Assembly: GCA_947579665.1 (NCBI GenBank)
Contig: OX388351.1
Coordinates: 62,690,939 to 62,754,938 of the forward strand
From: Sympetrum striolatum
Taxonomy: Eukaryota; Arthropoda; Insecta; Odonata; Libellulidae
Reading direction: 5' to 3'
Length of the DNA stretch: 64,000 bases
The first letter of the stretch is position 1. Every line of letters starts with the position of its first letter. The translations under genes and the position numbers were made by a program. Shown here in pieces: positions 10,348-22,369 of this stretch. The notes under the pieces are model-generated. The model was given only the letters and a program-made list of their open reading frames with translations. It made no database searches and was not told the DNA's origin.

Positions 10348-12060
10348 AATGTCAGAATTCCACTATATTTCGGCCTCCTCCGTAAATGTGAACGATATGG
10401 CCATAAGAAGGAATGAAGCAAAGAAAGAGGGTAAAACCCTTTGTGATAAAAAAAGATTGACCACAGTCATAGATAAAATATTAAAGTGAACTCATTATGT
10501 TGGATATTTACGATACCTTGTTCCGCCCTTTTTCAGTTGATATAGATAATATCCATAGATTTATAAAGCTATACATGATTGCAGTATTGATCTAGAGCGT
10601 AAAACGACAGTAAACAGTCAATTTGAAATAAAATTAGAAGTTTTACATTCTCCAAATTCATAACGCCCTTTACTGACCCCACGCCATAATGTCATTGATT
10701 TAAATTAGAAAGATATATCGTTGTCACGTAAAAAATGAGCAAGAGCTTCAACCTTACAGAAGTGTGTTTGAAAGAAGAAATTTGGATATTTATTCAGATA
10801 GTGATCGACAATCACTGTAGTACTCTCGTTTAAGAACAAAAGAGAAGTAGATAGTATAGAGTCCTAAATTGTAATTGATTTGTGTGGTGACGGATTTTAA
10901 GAAGTATATCAAACCAAGTTCAGTGGCAAAATCAAGTTACTATCGAAACTAGATATTGGAACACTCATCAGTGTGTTGCATCAACACGCCGCTAGTAGTT
11001 TGTGGTAATGAATAGGCGATTGATGAAACTGGTTACAGCACATCGTTAGATATTGAATCACACGTAGTTATCTCTATGCTTTAGGCGTTAGGAAGCGTTC
11101 TTTAGAAACTGTATTGAATTGCAAATCATTCATTATGAGACGTGACATTCTAAATCTGAGGCATCCTTTCCCCATTGGTGACTAATTTATTCTCCTCAAA
11201 AATTTATATTAGTAAATACAGTATTCTTCTAATTGATTTCACTTTCATAGTTTCAAATTTGAGTAAAACTATTTTAAATTAGCACTAGACGCCTTTTTTT
11301 CTCTTTCAATGAAATGATACATGTTAATTTTAACTGTGTCTCACTCGGGGGTTTTTGGTCTTTTTAAATTAGATGTATGGCACAACACATTTCTCCTGAT
11401 ATTATTTACTTCGGTTAAATGCATTAGTTTATGCTCTATGTTAGTGGAAAAATACTTAATATTTAGATTGGAGGAATTAAAAAGTAATAATCAATGTAGT
11501 ATTTTAAAAATGACAATTATTCGCAGTCAAAGAACGCTAAAACTGTCCTCTAGAAAAAATCACAGAAATGGGTGGCGATTATTATTTTGCCTGAAAAGTT
11601 TTGAGAGCTCATTTTTTGTCGAAATAATTAATGACAGGTTTCATGGAATAAAACTGATTATAATTTACTCTTGACGCTGATTGTAACCGTCAAATAATAT
11701 CAAGATTTTTCTTACCCCTCAAATTATCGTTGACATCTCTAACGATATTTCAAAAATATTTATTTACAGGCTCGGGCTTTATTAGTGAAAGAATTTCGTG
11801 GAATTAATACACAAATAATACAAGGTAAAGAGAGGAATTTCACAGTAAAATTTCATCAAATTTTAAAAAATTGAACATACCTTGTAGACCTAATTCTTTG
11901 CATATTTCAAAAAACACCGTAATCGAGATATTTGAAGATTGTGTAAATAACGAAATTGCCGGCAAAAGGTGACATTCTTGGGAATCTTGAATTTGCTGAC
12001 TCGAGCATACCACGTGTTCTGATCCCTTAAACATTATGGCCTGAGGACAGGTGAGATCGA
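10348..12060. other. AT-rich stretch, nothing recognised
   Basis: Contains a 117-codon plus-strand frame at 11321-11674 and a 64-codon minus-strand frame at 11840-12034, both without recognisable domains. No repeats noticed. Confidence 0.4.
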
Positions 12061-12079
12061 AACGAGGAAGCTAACGGTG

Positions 12080-12275
12080 AAGAATTGGAGTGGGGGCGAA
12101 TTGATGAGAGAGAAATGGGTAAGGACGCATAAAGGGGGAAGTGGAGAGGAGAATGAAGGAGGAAAAAAATAGTCGAAAAGCGAAAGATGACGAGGAAGAA
12201 GAAAGTTAACGGAAAGAGGGAAATAAGGGTGGTAGAGGTAGAAATACGAAAAAAGAGGGAATATTGTAAATAAAA
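12080..12275 (+). repeat. Purine-rich (G/A) tract
   Basis: Roughly 190 bases are overwhelmingly A and G on the plus strand. The minus-strand 107-codon frame here (12027-12350) is rich in S, F and L because of this composition and is not a credible gene. Confidence 0.65.
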
Positions 12276-12798
12276 CACTAGAAAATGTACCATACTGACA
12301 AGGGAAAAGTAATTGGAGATATAGAAAAAGCTTGGCATAGGATATTTCAATAAGGAAAAATGGAGATAAACTCTAGGTTAGAGGAATTTTCATTTAAAAA
12401 TTCCATTGCCTCATTAGAAAAATTGTTAAATTGTGTTATAGAATTAACTAAGCTTGTTGGAATTGGCGGAAATACATTAGTTTAAGAAACTAGCAATTTA
12501 AGTAGTTAAAATAATTCATGATATTCCTAAATATAAGATATAAAGACGCTTTTATTGAAGTATTCTACCCAGATTCAGTAAGGCAATAATTACGTTCGAT
12601 GAACGATAGTGATTTTTAATTGATGGTGGGGAATGAAGAAACTTGAAAAAATAAACTGAATGTTATATTTTCGAGAGGCTTTGAAAAAAGAGAAAATAGA
12701 GGAACTGAGTTAAGAGTTACATTAGTTAAAAGTTACTAGGAAAGAGCTATGAGTCCTCGATGAAAATTACCGTATAAGCGTTTACATGCAAATGTACT

Positions 12799-13025
12799 TA
12801 GAGGTTTAAAATCTCCAATAGCCGTTTTTGTCGGCGTTCCTTTTCTCATTCCCCGGTATTCCGAGAAAACAAGACAGGACACCGCACTTTTTGACCGCAC
12901 TCCATATGTAGTTCGAATGCAATTCATACTTCAATAATGTGGTTTCCTATCTCGTTTTCTTGCAACACCGGAGAATGAGAAGAAAAACGCCAACAAAAAC
13001 GGCTATTGGAGATTTTAAACCTCTA
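12799..13025. mobile_element. 223-bp MITE with ~70-bp terminal inverted repeats and TA target
   Basis: The element 12801-13023 begins GAGGTTTAAAATCTCCAATA and ends with its reverse complement. The arms match over about 70 bases with a handful of differences. TA precedes (12799-12800) and follows (13024-13025) it, as expected for a TA-target duplication of the Tc1/mariner group. The 63-codon minus-strand frame inside (12736-12927) is a shadow. A one-ended relative lies at 53403-53465, so this is a dispersed family. The superfamily is inferred from target and structure only. Confidence 0.85.
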
Positions 13026-13279
13026 GTTCTTTAACAGCCGTGTCCCAACTTTCCTTTCCTTTCATGCAAATTACTGATATATTATGATTAACATAGTATA
13101 CTTTAACTTTTTCTTTTGCCTGATAAAAATAAAAGCTTCATTTTTAACATAGTAGAACTTGAAATGATATACCGAGAAGAAGTACGATAAAAGAAGAATG
13201 ATTGAATCTTCTCTGATAAAGGCTAACTTTTCAAAAATCACGCGAAAACGGAAAGTAAAAAGGATAAAGTGAAAGGAAT

Positions 13280-13600
13280 AAATTGAATATATGGGGAAGC
13301 CAAAGGAAGTGTCAAAGTAAAGAAAAGTTGAAGAGGCAGCAGAGGTTAGGGAAGAGATTTGGAAGAGATGAAGGAAGAGAAGAACAGAGAGAATGAAGGA
13401 AGGGTATAAGGAAGAGCTGTGAGCGAAAGGAAGATGAATAAAAGTGAAAAGAGAAGACAGAAGAGAGGAAACAAGTAGAAAAAGACATGAAATTGCGGGA
13501 GGAAATGGGTGATAAGAGGGGAGAAGAGACGTTTAGGTAGGGTGAGAATGAGAGTATTAGATGCGAATGGAGGCAGAAGGAGGAAGTAAGAGGGGACCGA
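13280..13600 (+). repeat. Long purine-rich (G/A) tract
   Basis: About 320 bases, mostly GAAG, GGAA and AGAG combinations, the longest purine tract in the window. Overlapping minus-strand frames (13312-13665, 13346-13741) encode serine/leucine/proline-rich sequence that simply reflects the pyrimidine-rich complement. Confidence 0.75.
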
Positions 13601-13880
13601 TGATGACAAACTGATGGGCACAGGAAGTGGAGCAACCGATAATTCGATATATCGAGTTGGAACAAGTGCCCTCCGGAGAGAAAGGGTCGACTCGAGACTG
13701 TTCACGCATATCGAATCTGGCGACCCGACCCTTTTGCGCAACCTTACGACCTCCTACCGCCCCCAAAGTCACCCTTCTGCCCCCAACGCTTTACACCTGC
13801 TGCCCTCCATTACTCCCCCGCTGTGAGTGCTGTCGTTCCTCCGGTCGACCTTGTCAGGAGATGCTGTGTTTGTAGTAGGG
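13600..13880. other. GC-rich island with switch to C-rich strand
   Basis: Just after the purine tract the plus strand becomes C-rich (13740-13860, runs of CCGCCCCC and CTGCCCCC). It includes CGATATATCG and GGTCGACTCGAGAC. Short frames overlap on both strands without family resemblance. It could be a promoter-like or regulatory island, but no TATA/initiator or exon can be defended. Confidence 0.35.
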
Positions 13881-15100
13881 GGACATTAAGACGTGAAGTG
13901 AGTATCGACTGATGGAGGGGGTATCGATTTTCGGGGAGATTTCTATTAAACACCGTGGTGGTTCTCTAGGCTACTGCGGTTTCTCCTGTGTTTCCTTGGT
14001 GCCCTTTCTATGTGCTAGGCAACTTTTCTTCCCCGAAGCAAAGGTTTTTAATCAACTCAAAGTTTGAGGAGCATAGATTCCCTTGATTCGTAAATTCAGT
14101 TTGAACCTGAAAATGCAAAATGGGAAGCAATAAGTCTATCGTGAACATTTTTAAATCTCCCGAAGAAAGAAACTGTCTCAGGTGTGGCTTGTTGGAATTC
14201 CCTCGTTAAAAAATAAATGAAAAATTTAGTAGTAAATCGCACAGCAGCGGAACCAGTTTGGGGGTTTTATTAAATGAGTGATTTACTCACATATTTCCTA
14301 TTTTCGACACCTCAATTACGGTCTCTCATTAAATGTCGAATCATCTGGCTTGAGTCTGCACGTACTCGAGTACATTGGATGTGAATATAATCTCTAAACA
14401 ATCTCTAATTTTCCTTTTTGAAGTATTGGTTTCTTCATTCGGTGGATCGGTATTTCCGAATAAATTTGAGTTCCAAGAATCAATTAAATATGAATAATGA
14501 ACAGAAAGGTTTATTCAATACTTACATCTGAATATTCATCATACGTATGTTCACATATATTGAGTTTTTGTGGAAACGTATACATTTTCTAAGATTCTTC
14601 CATTCTCCTTTTAATTGAATAGTTTTAAAATCATCGTTTAAATTCTCGTGATTCTGCGTTTGTTAATGTATAATCCCCAAACACCAATAAGAGGCCTCAA
14701 GGGCATTAATGTAGATAATGTCTTGGAAATTTACATCTCACAGATCCAATCACTAGATTATAAATCATTATTTATTTCAACCGAATAAATATGAAATATG
14801 ACCGTCAAATCTACTTAATATCTACATCCGAATGTCTCTAAAATGTAATATTTATATCCGTTTACTTCATATTGAAGAAATATATGATTTTTGTAGGATT
14901 CATCTCTTTTACTTTTAATTCAATCATTCCTAAAGACCATCTTTGAAATTTTTTTAATGAGAGAAATGCAGTTTCTTATCTAGAAAGGTTGTTTCTCTCT
15001 CACTTAAACGAAAAATCACATCATGTGTATCAACCGGATTGGAAGTCATCAAGGTATATAAGTCGCAAATTCGTGGAATCTTTAATAAAGTTACCTCTCT
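13880..15100. other. Unassigned stretch
   Basis: AT-rich from 14200 onward. Two segments near 14480-14630 and 14800-14930 look loosely alike (both contain TTACATC/CTACATC and CTTTTAATT(G/C)AAT) and might be an old duplication. No gene is recognised. Confidence 0.3.
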
Positions 15101-15109
15101 TAAAAGTGG

Positions 15110-15490
15110 TTTTGGAGCGAAAAGTACCCCGGCCGCGATCGCCATTAAAATTAAGGGATTCCCGTCAGGAGAGCTAAACAAAATCCGGGATGAAAAAAAG
15201 CGGGAATCTCCTTGGTAACTTCGTTAACCGAGGTTTCCCGACGTCCTATCGAGATCGTTATCGGGGTGAAAACTTTCCACTTGAGCCATGCAGAAGAGAG
15301 GAGTAAAAAAGGAATGCCACGGGGAGTAAGTGGTGTCACATTACTGCCATCAAAAGAGGACAGCCTGTTATTCCCGGAACCATCATTAACCCATTTCCAG
15401 CAAACGACATCGACCCACCCTCTCCGCCCCCCCTTCTGCGAAGTTTGCCCTTTATTCCGCCCCCTCTCTCTACATCTGCCATTCTCCTCT
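15110..15490. other. GC-richer island, C-rich at its right end
   Basis: Balanced composition with many CpG (CCCCGGCCGCGATCGCC near 15127), then a pyrimidine-rich stretch at 15410-15490. A 128-codon plus-strand frame (15212-15598) crosses it with no recognisable domain. Possibly conserved non-coding DNA. Confidence 0.3.
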
Positions 15491-17280
15491 CATTTGGATA
15501 TATTTGAAATAATTGCCGATCAACGGAATCTTTGCAACTATTTGATTGTTTTCACATATCCCAAAAATAGCTTATATCGTGAGATTTTACCAAAATGAAA
15601 ATAAAGGATCCTTATTACAAAGAAATAAGAACGATAAATATGCCCAATAATCGACCTAATGGCAGGCTTAATTTATTGCATTACAGTCTTCGGTACGTAA
15701 TGAATTTAAACGCAGAAGTTTAAATCTTCAAAAGCAATTTACAAAGCTTGAAGATACCTCAGTTGTTTATGGAGCTTGTGCTTTAGGAATAATGCACATC
15801 TGTTCTACAAAGTCTGTGGGCTTTTCACACCTCCTTTCTCTTTGTGGATTACATCCCGCATTTGAAATGTATTTCCCTCTGATCGAAATTATCAGTTTCT
15901 TTTGCTCCGCATAACCGATGTTTCTTTCCAAATTACCTCTCTATTTCAATATTACTTGTAAAATAATTTGTACTTATATAATTGGCTCAAACTCAAAAAT
16001 GAGAATAAACATTCTCATTTATGAGTTTTTTTTATTAGACAAGTTGAAATGGGAGAATGGTCTTCCTGAACTCAACTTCTCCCACAAAAAAATTGGATGT
16101 ACGTATGGATATTTTATTATATATATATTATTATTACGTATAGGTATTTTATTTGTATTGATATATGTAGTAACTTAATTGTCTGTGAATATATTTTTAC
16201 CTGTAAACTTTGAAGTATAGTATATTCTGAAAACAAATAACTAAATCCTTCCCATGGTGTGTGGATATATGTGCCTCGTTTTTTATGGATGATCTACATT
16301 TCCTTTCAAGTATATTAAGAAGCCTTTTATTTTGGATTAGTTTTTTTCTCTCCTTTACCATTATATTTCAAACTTCAGCGATAAAATTGTTTTAATCCAT
16401 GTTGCGCGAATATACAAATAATTCTTGATTATTCATATTTTTATCAAGCATCCCTTCATTAGCAATATTTTACTATCAAAACATATATCTTCAGAAAATA
16501 GACAGAACCGAACGAAATAGAGCCTTACCTTAAATACCAAGGCAAAATGCGATTTGTTTCGTTTTACTTCTATTCCTGAATGTTAGTTTCTTAAAATTGA
16601 TATTTGAATAACGCTATTTATCTTTCATGCGTCAATAAGATCATCTGCTATATTTATTTTAAATTATTAACAGTATGGCATCTTATAGGAAGTATAAATT
16701 ATTTTAAACGTATTTTTATGGAAAAAAAGGTTTCAAAGTTGGAAATTCATATCAGAAAAATGATTGCAATCATCTTTACTATCATCAATTTCCTCTATAG
16801 TGTGTATATATAATTAATGCTCAGATTACCAATGGAAGTAATAATTGGAGAGCATCGAATACAATAATGATGAAATGTGAACTTTGTTGGGTGATTTATA
16901 AATGAAAATAATTTGAATCCCACCAATATGATTACTCATGCATTTTCTGAAGAGCAGCCAAAATTATATCAGTTGATGTTTGGCGTATATTATTTGTGAT
17001 TTATTGAATTAAATAACGAAAATTCTCACTAATATAGAAAAATATACGTATTTGTACATTCGAACGTATTCAAATTTTGTTTCTTCAATCGAATGGCGTC
17101 TATAATGAAGACGTAAATTACTTTATAATTTCACTCACCTAAAGTTTCGGATTTGTCCAAAAGAAAAGCTTGGCAGTCTTTTAGGTTCAAAGAAAACTCA
17201 TCACATTTTGTATTAAATCTTTGACTCTAAAAAATCAATATCATACCTAGCCTAACTATTCCAAGAGCTCCTCTGCACAG
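15490..17280. other. AT-rich stretch with one perfect small hairpin
   Basis: Arms AACTCAAAAATGAGAAT (15990-16006) and ATTCTCATTTATGAGTT (16011-16027) pair with one mismatch around a 4-base loop, followed by a T-run. In bacteria this would be called a terminator; here it is probably a chance or MITE-derived hairpin. Frames at 15918-16178 and 16604-16813 are AT-driven and not genes. Confidence 0.4.
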
Positions 17281-17281
17281 T

Positions 17282-17623
17282 TTGGATTTAGAATCCCAAG
17301 GAAAAACGGATTTGAAAAAGGATGGGACCGATAATCGAAACCAAGATCTTTCTCATTCGGGAGGATGCCTTAACCATCTTGGCTAACCGTTTTGGGAACT
17401 ATGTGTCCTTGGGCAAGTGTGGTTTCATCCGAAAGTGTGTTGTGTTTTCTGACAGTGTGTTTTGTTGTCGGTGCCTAGAGGTGGCCATGGCATTCGACGA
17501 TGCCGCATTTTTGGACGAAACCATCCCTGTCAGATTTTTTTCTAGCCCGTTTTTCCTTGGAATTTTTCCTGGATGCACGCCTTTATGTGCAAAATACCTT
17601 TAACCCTTTCCTTGGATTTAGAA
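17282..17623 (-). mobile_element. 318-bp SINE-like insertion with 12-bp target duplication and tRNA-like boxes
   Basis: TTGGATTTAGAA occurs exactly at 17282-17293 and 17612-17623 around 318 bases. On the minus strand, 17390-17324 contains TAGCCAAGATGGTTAAGGC, close to the RNA polymerase III A box, and about 30 bases later GGTTTCGATTATCGG, a disturbed B box. Near the ends is an 18-bp inverted repeat (17292-17309 and 17547-17564, 17 of 18 matching, core CCAAGGAAAAACGG). The tRNA-like part lies at the downstream end of the minus strand rather than the head, so the element may be composite or rearranged. The 93-codon plus-strand frame here is a shadow. Confidence 0.6.
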
Positions 17624-17869
17624 GATTTGGAAGTAGAAGCGAAGAAAAATTATGATACATCTTCCAGAAACCTTCATTGGCAGAGGCGCAAGGATAAAAA
17701 AATATTCAAAGGCTGAAAAAACCTCTTTGATAAGCTTATATTCATGACCCCATTGACTCCGATTACCACCCCTTATTCCTATCATCAATTCCCGAGTCTT
17801 CTTCAGGGAACACCGTCTTTGGTTAAATCGTGGAAGGGATTTTGCGTTAACCCTGTTTGGCATGCGGTG

Positions 17870-18130
17870 GTGCGGGAAGGGGAATATTAAGGGAAGTGAA
17901 ACGGAATACAGCGATAAATTGTGGGGTAATATGGGAGTTTATGGATGAGGTTGGGGGCTGTGTAATTGGGAATGAGTGATAAGGAAGGGCAGAGAGCGCG
18001 GATATGAAGTTTGGGATATTGGCTGAGGGGTTATCCCCATATCAAGGAAGAGGATGAAAGGTAGGAAATGATGGTGCGATGAGTGGGAGATGGGCTAATA
18101 TTGAGACGCGGGCTAATAAAGCATGCAAAA
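17870..18130 (+). repeat. G-rich purine tract
   Basis: About 260 bases on the plus strand are enriched in G and A (GGGAAGGGG, GTTGGGGG, GGAAGAGGATG), less pure than the 13.3 kb tract. No frame of note. Confidence 0.5.
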
Positions 18131-18289
18131 TAGAGATGATAAGGATAAATTAAACGATCAATCGTGAGTCAGGGTTAGGGATGACTAGTTTTTCACGCTT
18201 CAGATAAATTTTAGTTGATTCAATTATGCTTTATTACAGTATGTGTAAGCGATATAAAAACAAAACTGAACGCTATAGATTTGGCAGTC

Positions 18290-18673
18290 TTAACCCTTTC
18301 TGGTCCAAACTCTGAAAAATTAGCAAAGAAATTTATTTTTCCTACTGAAGGACTTTGAAGAAAATATAGGCATAGGCAAAATAATTTTTCAAAGCGACTG
18401 CTTGAAACTTAAATATGCAATGCTGGGCGTTATTAAAAGATCTTTAGAGTTTTATATATGAAAATATTCCTCTTCCAGTCAGATTTTCAATAACGTAAAC
18501 ACCACCACCGATACACCCTGAATGTGATTCGGAACCGTGAGACCGCTGAAGATCATAATTTTTCTTAAATGGCGAATTATAAAGCCTGCTGCTGGAATTA
18601 TATGCTACAAGCTAAAGGCCCAAACTGAGTCAGCCACGTTATTCCATCCGAACTCTGGATCGGAAGGGATTAA
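18290..18673. mobile_element. piggyBac-type MITE, 376 bp, TTAA target
   Basis: TTAA at 18290-18293 is followed by CCCTTTCTGGTCCAAACTC; the right end, reverse-complemented, reads TCCCTTCCGATCCAGAGTTC next to TTAA at 18670-18673. TTAA duplication and terminal CCCTTT-type repeats are characteristic of piggyBac elements. The ends match at about 16 of 22 positions, so the copy is old. The interior has no transposase frame, hence non-autonomous. Confidence 0.7.
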
Positions 18674-20045
18674 TCGATTTTTGAAACATTCTTAGTTAAA
18701 ATTTTGGTTATGTTAACGCGAGAAAAACCAAATCAGGAAAAAATAGCAATCAAGCGTCAAATTAATCACACACAAATATGTACCACATAAACTTCGTACA
18801 TTTTACATGAAGAACGTTTTAGATAGATGTATAATAATTCACAGTAAATAAAATATATCAAAGAATTCATTATCACTATGTTTCCATTTAAATAAAGAAT
18901 GTCTCTATTTAGGCGAGATTGAAACTTAATGTCTTGACTCTATCTAAACCGCGTACGTAGTCTTAATGGCACAGTATTTGAATCCGAATCATTCTTTTCT
19001 GCGATGTAAGTGGTGATGAAAAAGATAAGCTTACCAATTCATCAAACGTACCATCAGACCCATGAGGTTATTTTACATTTATCTAAGAGGTTATCTCCAT
19101 ATTTAATATTCTTTCTCTCTATTTGGCAAATATTCAACTAAAAAGTTTAAGAATTTGATAATAGACCTTTTGATGATCGATAAGATATCAGCAAACTTTT
19201 GATCGTGGTGGAATGTTAAATGTGTACTGAAATCAATTTTCAAATCCTAAAATTATAAAAAAGGATAATTCTACCTTATTTGGGGTGTATTTTCAATGCA
19301 AGATTGACCAAACGTTCGTAAATCTATGTATAAAAGGATGCAATATGAGATTTCGTTAACGCTTGAAAACTTCTAGCCTATATGATCTTATAACTATTTG
19401 AAAAAGTGTAGTCTGTTAACTTTATTTAATAGGCCACTCGAAAATTTACAGATAATTGTAGATAAATATCTTGTTGGCAATAGATGGCATGTGAAGCATC
19501 TATCTGTTTACTTTGTTTCCTTGTGATGAATGAGTATTCAGGGCAATAAAACGTGTAAACTCCGTAAGTAAACTGCTATACCTTTGCTCATCAGTCACAT
19601 TCACGGTTGATTGTGTTATCGGTTGAGTATTTGTCTTTATGTTGAACTTGGTTATGGCATCGCGATGAGAGAGATAACAAATACTGATCGATCGAGAGGC
19701 ATGGGGATAATTTAAAATGAGGAGCTTGATTGATGTTGCATAGTAACAACGACTTCACCATCATCGTTCACATCAGAGTGCGATGATTTGAATTTCGGAG
19801 ATATAGTAGCTCGACTGCATACAAACGTTTCAGGTTTCTAAAATTTTAAGGGTGATAGTTGAAATTCTATATAAACAAATATTTTTCAAATACTACATCT
19901 AAAATAGCAATGTCTCGAATCGACGACGAGTAAGAAATTACAATGATCTTACCACTGTGATAGGTACTCAATATTTTAATGGCACAGTAGTGAACTATTT
20001 ATTGTCAGATAATTTACGTCATTTAATGGAGATAAAATTAATACA
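18674..20045. other. AT-rich stretch, nothing recognised
   Basis: No repeat, RNA or protein signature seen; frames are short and AT-driven. Confidence 0.4.
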
Positions 20046-20730
20046 TTTAATTTCTCCGTATACGTAGTATAGAGAAAGTATTGTATTCGCAAAAAAAATC
20101 GACCTCCAGATTTCGACGGAAATAGATGTTTTGGGGCCCATAGAGCATTTTTAGCGATTTTCCCAAACATGTCTGTCTGTGTGTCTGTCTGTCTGTGGTT
20201 AATAAGTTTGTGGGCGCTCTATCTTAAAAAGTAATTATCCGATCATTTTCAAAATTCATATTTAGAATTTTCCTAACAATGCCAAGAGTTGATTAGTTTT
20301 TGGAGAATATCGCTTAACCGGAAGTTACGGTTTATCCGGAGCAAAATTATGTATCTTAAATATCTCTGTAAGAATGCAATATAGGTATATACATTTACAC
20401 ACAGAAGTTGTAGATAATGTACTTTACTACAACTTTTGTATAAAATATTTTTTCGTAACACTGATTTCTTAGGAGTTATTCCCCAATAATGGTTAACCGG
20501 AAGTTGTTGTTAATCCAGAAATGGAGGTTTTTCATACATATTTCTGTCAAAATGCAATGTAGGTATATACAATTGTGTACCAAAGTTTTAGATAATGTTT
20601 TTTACTACAAAGCTTGTATGAAACATTTTCCTGTAACACATTGTTTTGGAGTTATTTATATATTACCGGCATAGGCTTATGTTTTCAATTAATACGGAGA
20701 AAGTCATGTGTTGGCCACATCAGATTTTTA
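20046..20730 (+). repeat. Repeat family R1, copy A (~685 bp)
   Basis: It starts near ATTTCTCCGTATACG and ends TACGGAGAAAGTCATGTG followed by GGCCACATCAGATTTTT, so the ends carry a short inverted repeat (ACTTTCTCCGTAT). In order it holds an AAAATCGAC...TTTCGACGGAAATAGATG block, GGGGCCCATAGAGC, a (GTCT)n/(TG)n run, GTGGGCGCTCTA, AGTTGATTAG, and two diverged ~175-bp units each with TAACCGGAAGTT, a GATAATGT block and TTTACTACAA. Copies B (25.2 kb) and C (52.5 kb, inverted) share this order. Short frames at 19976-20170, 20273-20461 and 20489-20674 are shadows. No coding capacity is visible, so it is probably non-autonomous. Confidence 0.85.
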
Positions 20731-22369
20731 ATAAATAAAATATATCTTTCTAATTAAAAAGAGTCCAAAAAATATTATCTTACGATCACTGTGTTCAATT
20801 ATGCATAAAATTTACATTATATAAGATTCAGTTACATCAATGAAAGACTTCTATGAAGATTGCAACTGCTATTTAAACAACATGAATCAAGTCGCTACAG
20901 TTTAAAGAATGACGCAGAATCTGTTCCGGTTGTTTCGCTCTGTCGCTGTATCTCTCAGATATTCTTCAAGTAGTAAGTATGATGGACTGTTCAAGCGCAA
21001 ATACACGTTTTTGGACTGGGTTGTACGAGTGGACTTTTGATTTTTGACTGCGAAGAGGGAAAATTTATTTCTGAGTCATTTGTCCGACAGGAGCAAAATT
21101 GAAGGTTTTTATTTCGTGAAAGAGCAACTGGTGATTCTGAAATCTGCAGCTGCTGCGCCCGTTTTTAAGGTCTTTGACAAGTTTAAGTCTCTTAATTCAT
21201 TTAAAGCAACGAGTTTGACGCATGTTGAAAATGAATATGTTTATAGATTTTTAACTAATTACTTAAATCGTTATTTATAGACAAAGAATAAAATATAAAA
21301 CAGGGAAGAAAAGAATAAAAGAAAGAAATTAAACATTGAAAAAAAAAATCGCAGACCTCTCGTTATACGACTCAATTCAAGGAGTCTAGATCTAAAGGAC
21401 AAAAGGTTATTCAGTCAATTTAGCTATTACTTGGTGGAAATTCATCTAAAACTTAAGATAGAAAATATTGCTTTATCTTATGTAATTAGACTTACCTTTC
21501 TCTTTAAAATCACGCTTGTACGTCGATACTAGTCGTTGGAATTTGAGTACTGTGGTATTATTACAAAGTATTGATTATACAGAATCTATCTTTCTGGAAA
21601 CATTGATTACTGATTTATTTTTCCTATCATGAAACAATATGTAGTCTCCGCTCATTAGAATATCTATAATTTATATTTTATAGAACAAGTTAAAAATGTA
21701 TTGACTGTTAAGGTGGAAGAGAAAACTAGCTTGGTTCTACAGGGACATGGGTCAAAAATGGTTGTTTTGAGTGCGGATCTTGAAAATTCGCATAGTCATT
21801 GGAAAAGGATCGACTACTATGTTATTGTTTGTCATTCTCTAAAATTAATATTGTTAGGCGTCAAAAGGTTACAGGGCGTCAAACTCGAGAAATATTTACA
21901 GAAAATAGGTCTTAGATTTTTCGGAGAAACATTCAAGTTCGTTGATTAATGGAGGCCTTTAGAAGACACTGTTGAAAAAAGCGTCGATGCAGTAATCTAG
22001 CACAGTCTTTTGTCGATTAATTTGATTCTGTTATTGCGCTTAACGATGCGTCTTAGCTCATGTAAAACAACAAAATGAGGGATTCCTTTTTCGGCCAAAT
22101 TCAGAGAAAAAGTGAGGATCGTAAATAGATAAACGACATTAACATTCTATCTTTTTCCAATAAATATGCAAAATTTCAGTTTCTGCACTAAAAAAAAATC
22201 ACCAATCCTGTTTTTATTGACTTCGCTCTATATCCGTCGTCTTGAAGAGTAATTCATTCACTCCGCAATTTTTAAGCATTTTTACGTTACTTAGAACCTC
22301 TTGTGCACTGTAAATAGGCATGCTCAATGTCGAGAGTAAATTCATGGCGTATTGAATAAGACAGTGACT
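20731..22369. other. AT-rich stretch, no gene recognised
   Basis: Frames at 21044-21280 (78 codons) and 21701-21949 (82 codons) on the plus strand have ordinary amino-acid composition but match no family I know. I treat them as chance frames. Confidence 0.35.

Noticed and set aside
13312..13741. Two long minus-strand S/L/P-rich frames
   Set aside because: Products of the purine tract on the opposite strand; several registers are open at once.
14480..14930. Possible old duplication of two ~140-bp segments
   Set aside because: Similarity is limited to short AT-rich words; not convincing without alignment.
15990..16027. Hairpin followed by T-run resembling a rho-independent terminator
   Set aside because: The window is eukaryotic and there is no upstream gene; treated as an incidental hairpin.
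17600..17866. TTAACCCTTTCC and GTTAACCCTG as ends of another piggyBac element
   Set aside because: The two sites are in the same orientation rather than inverted and no matching partner end was found.
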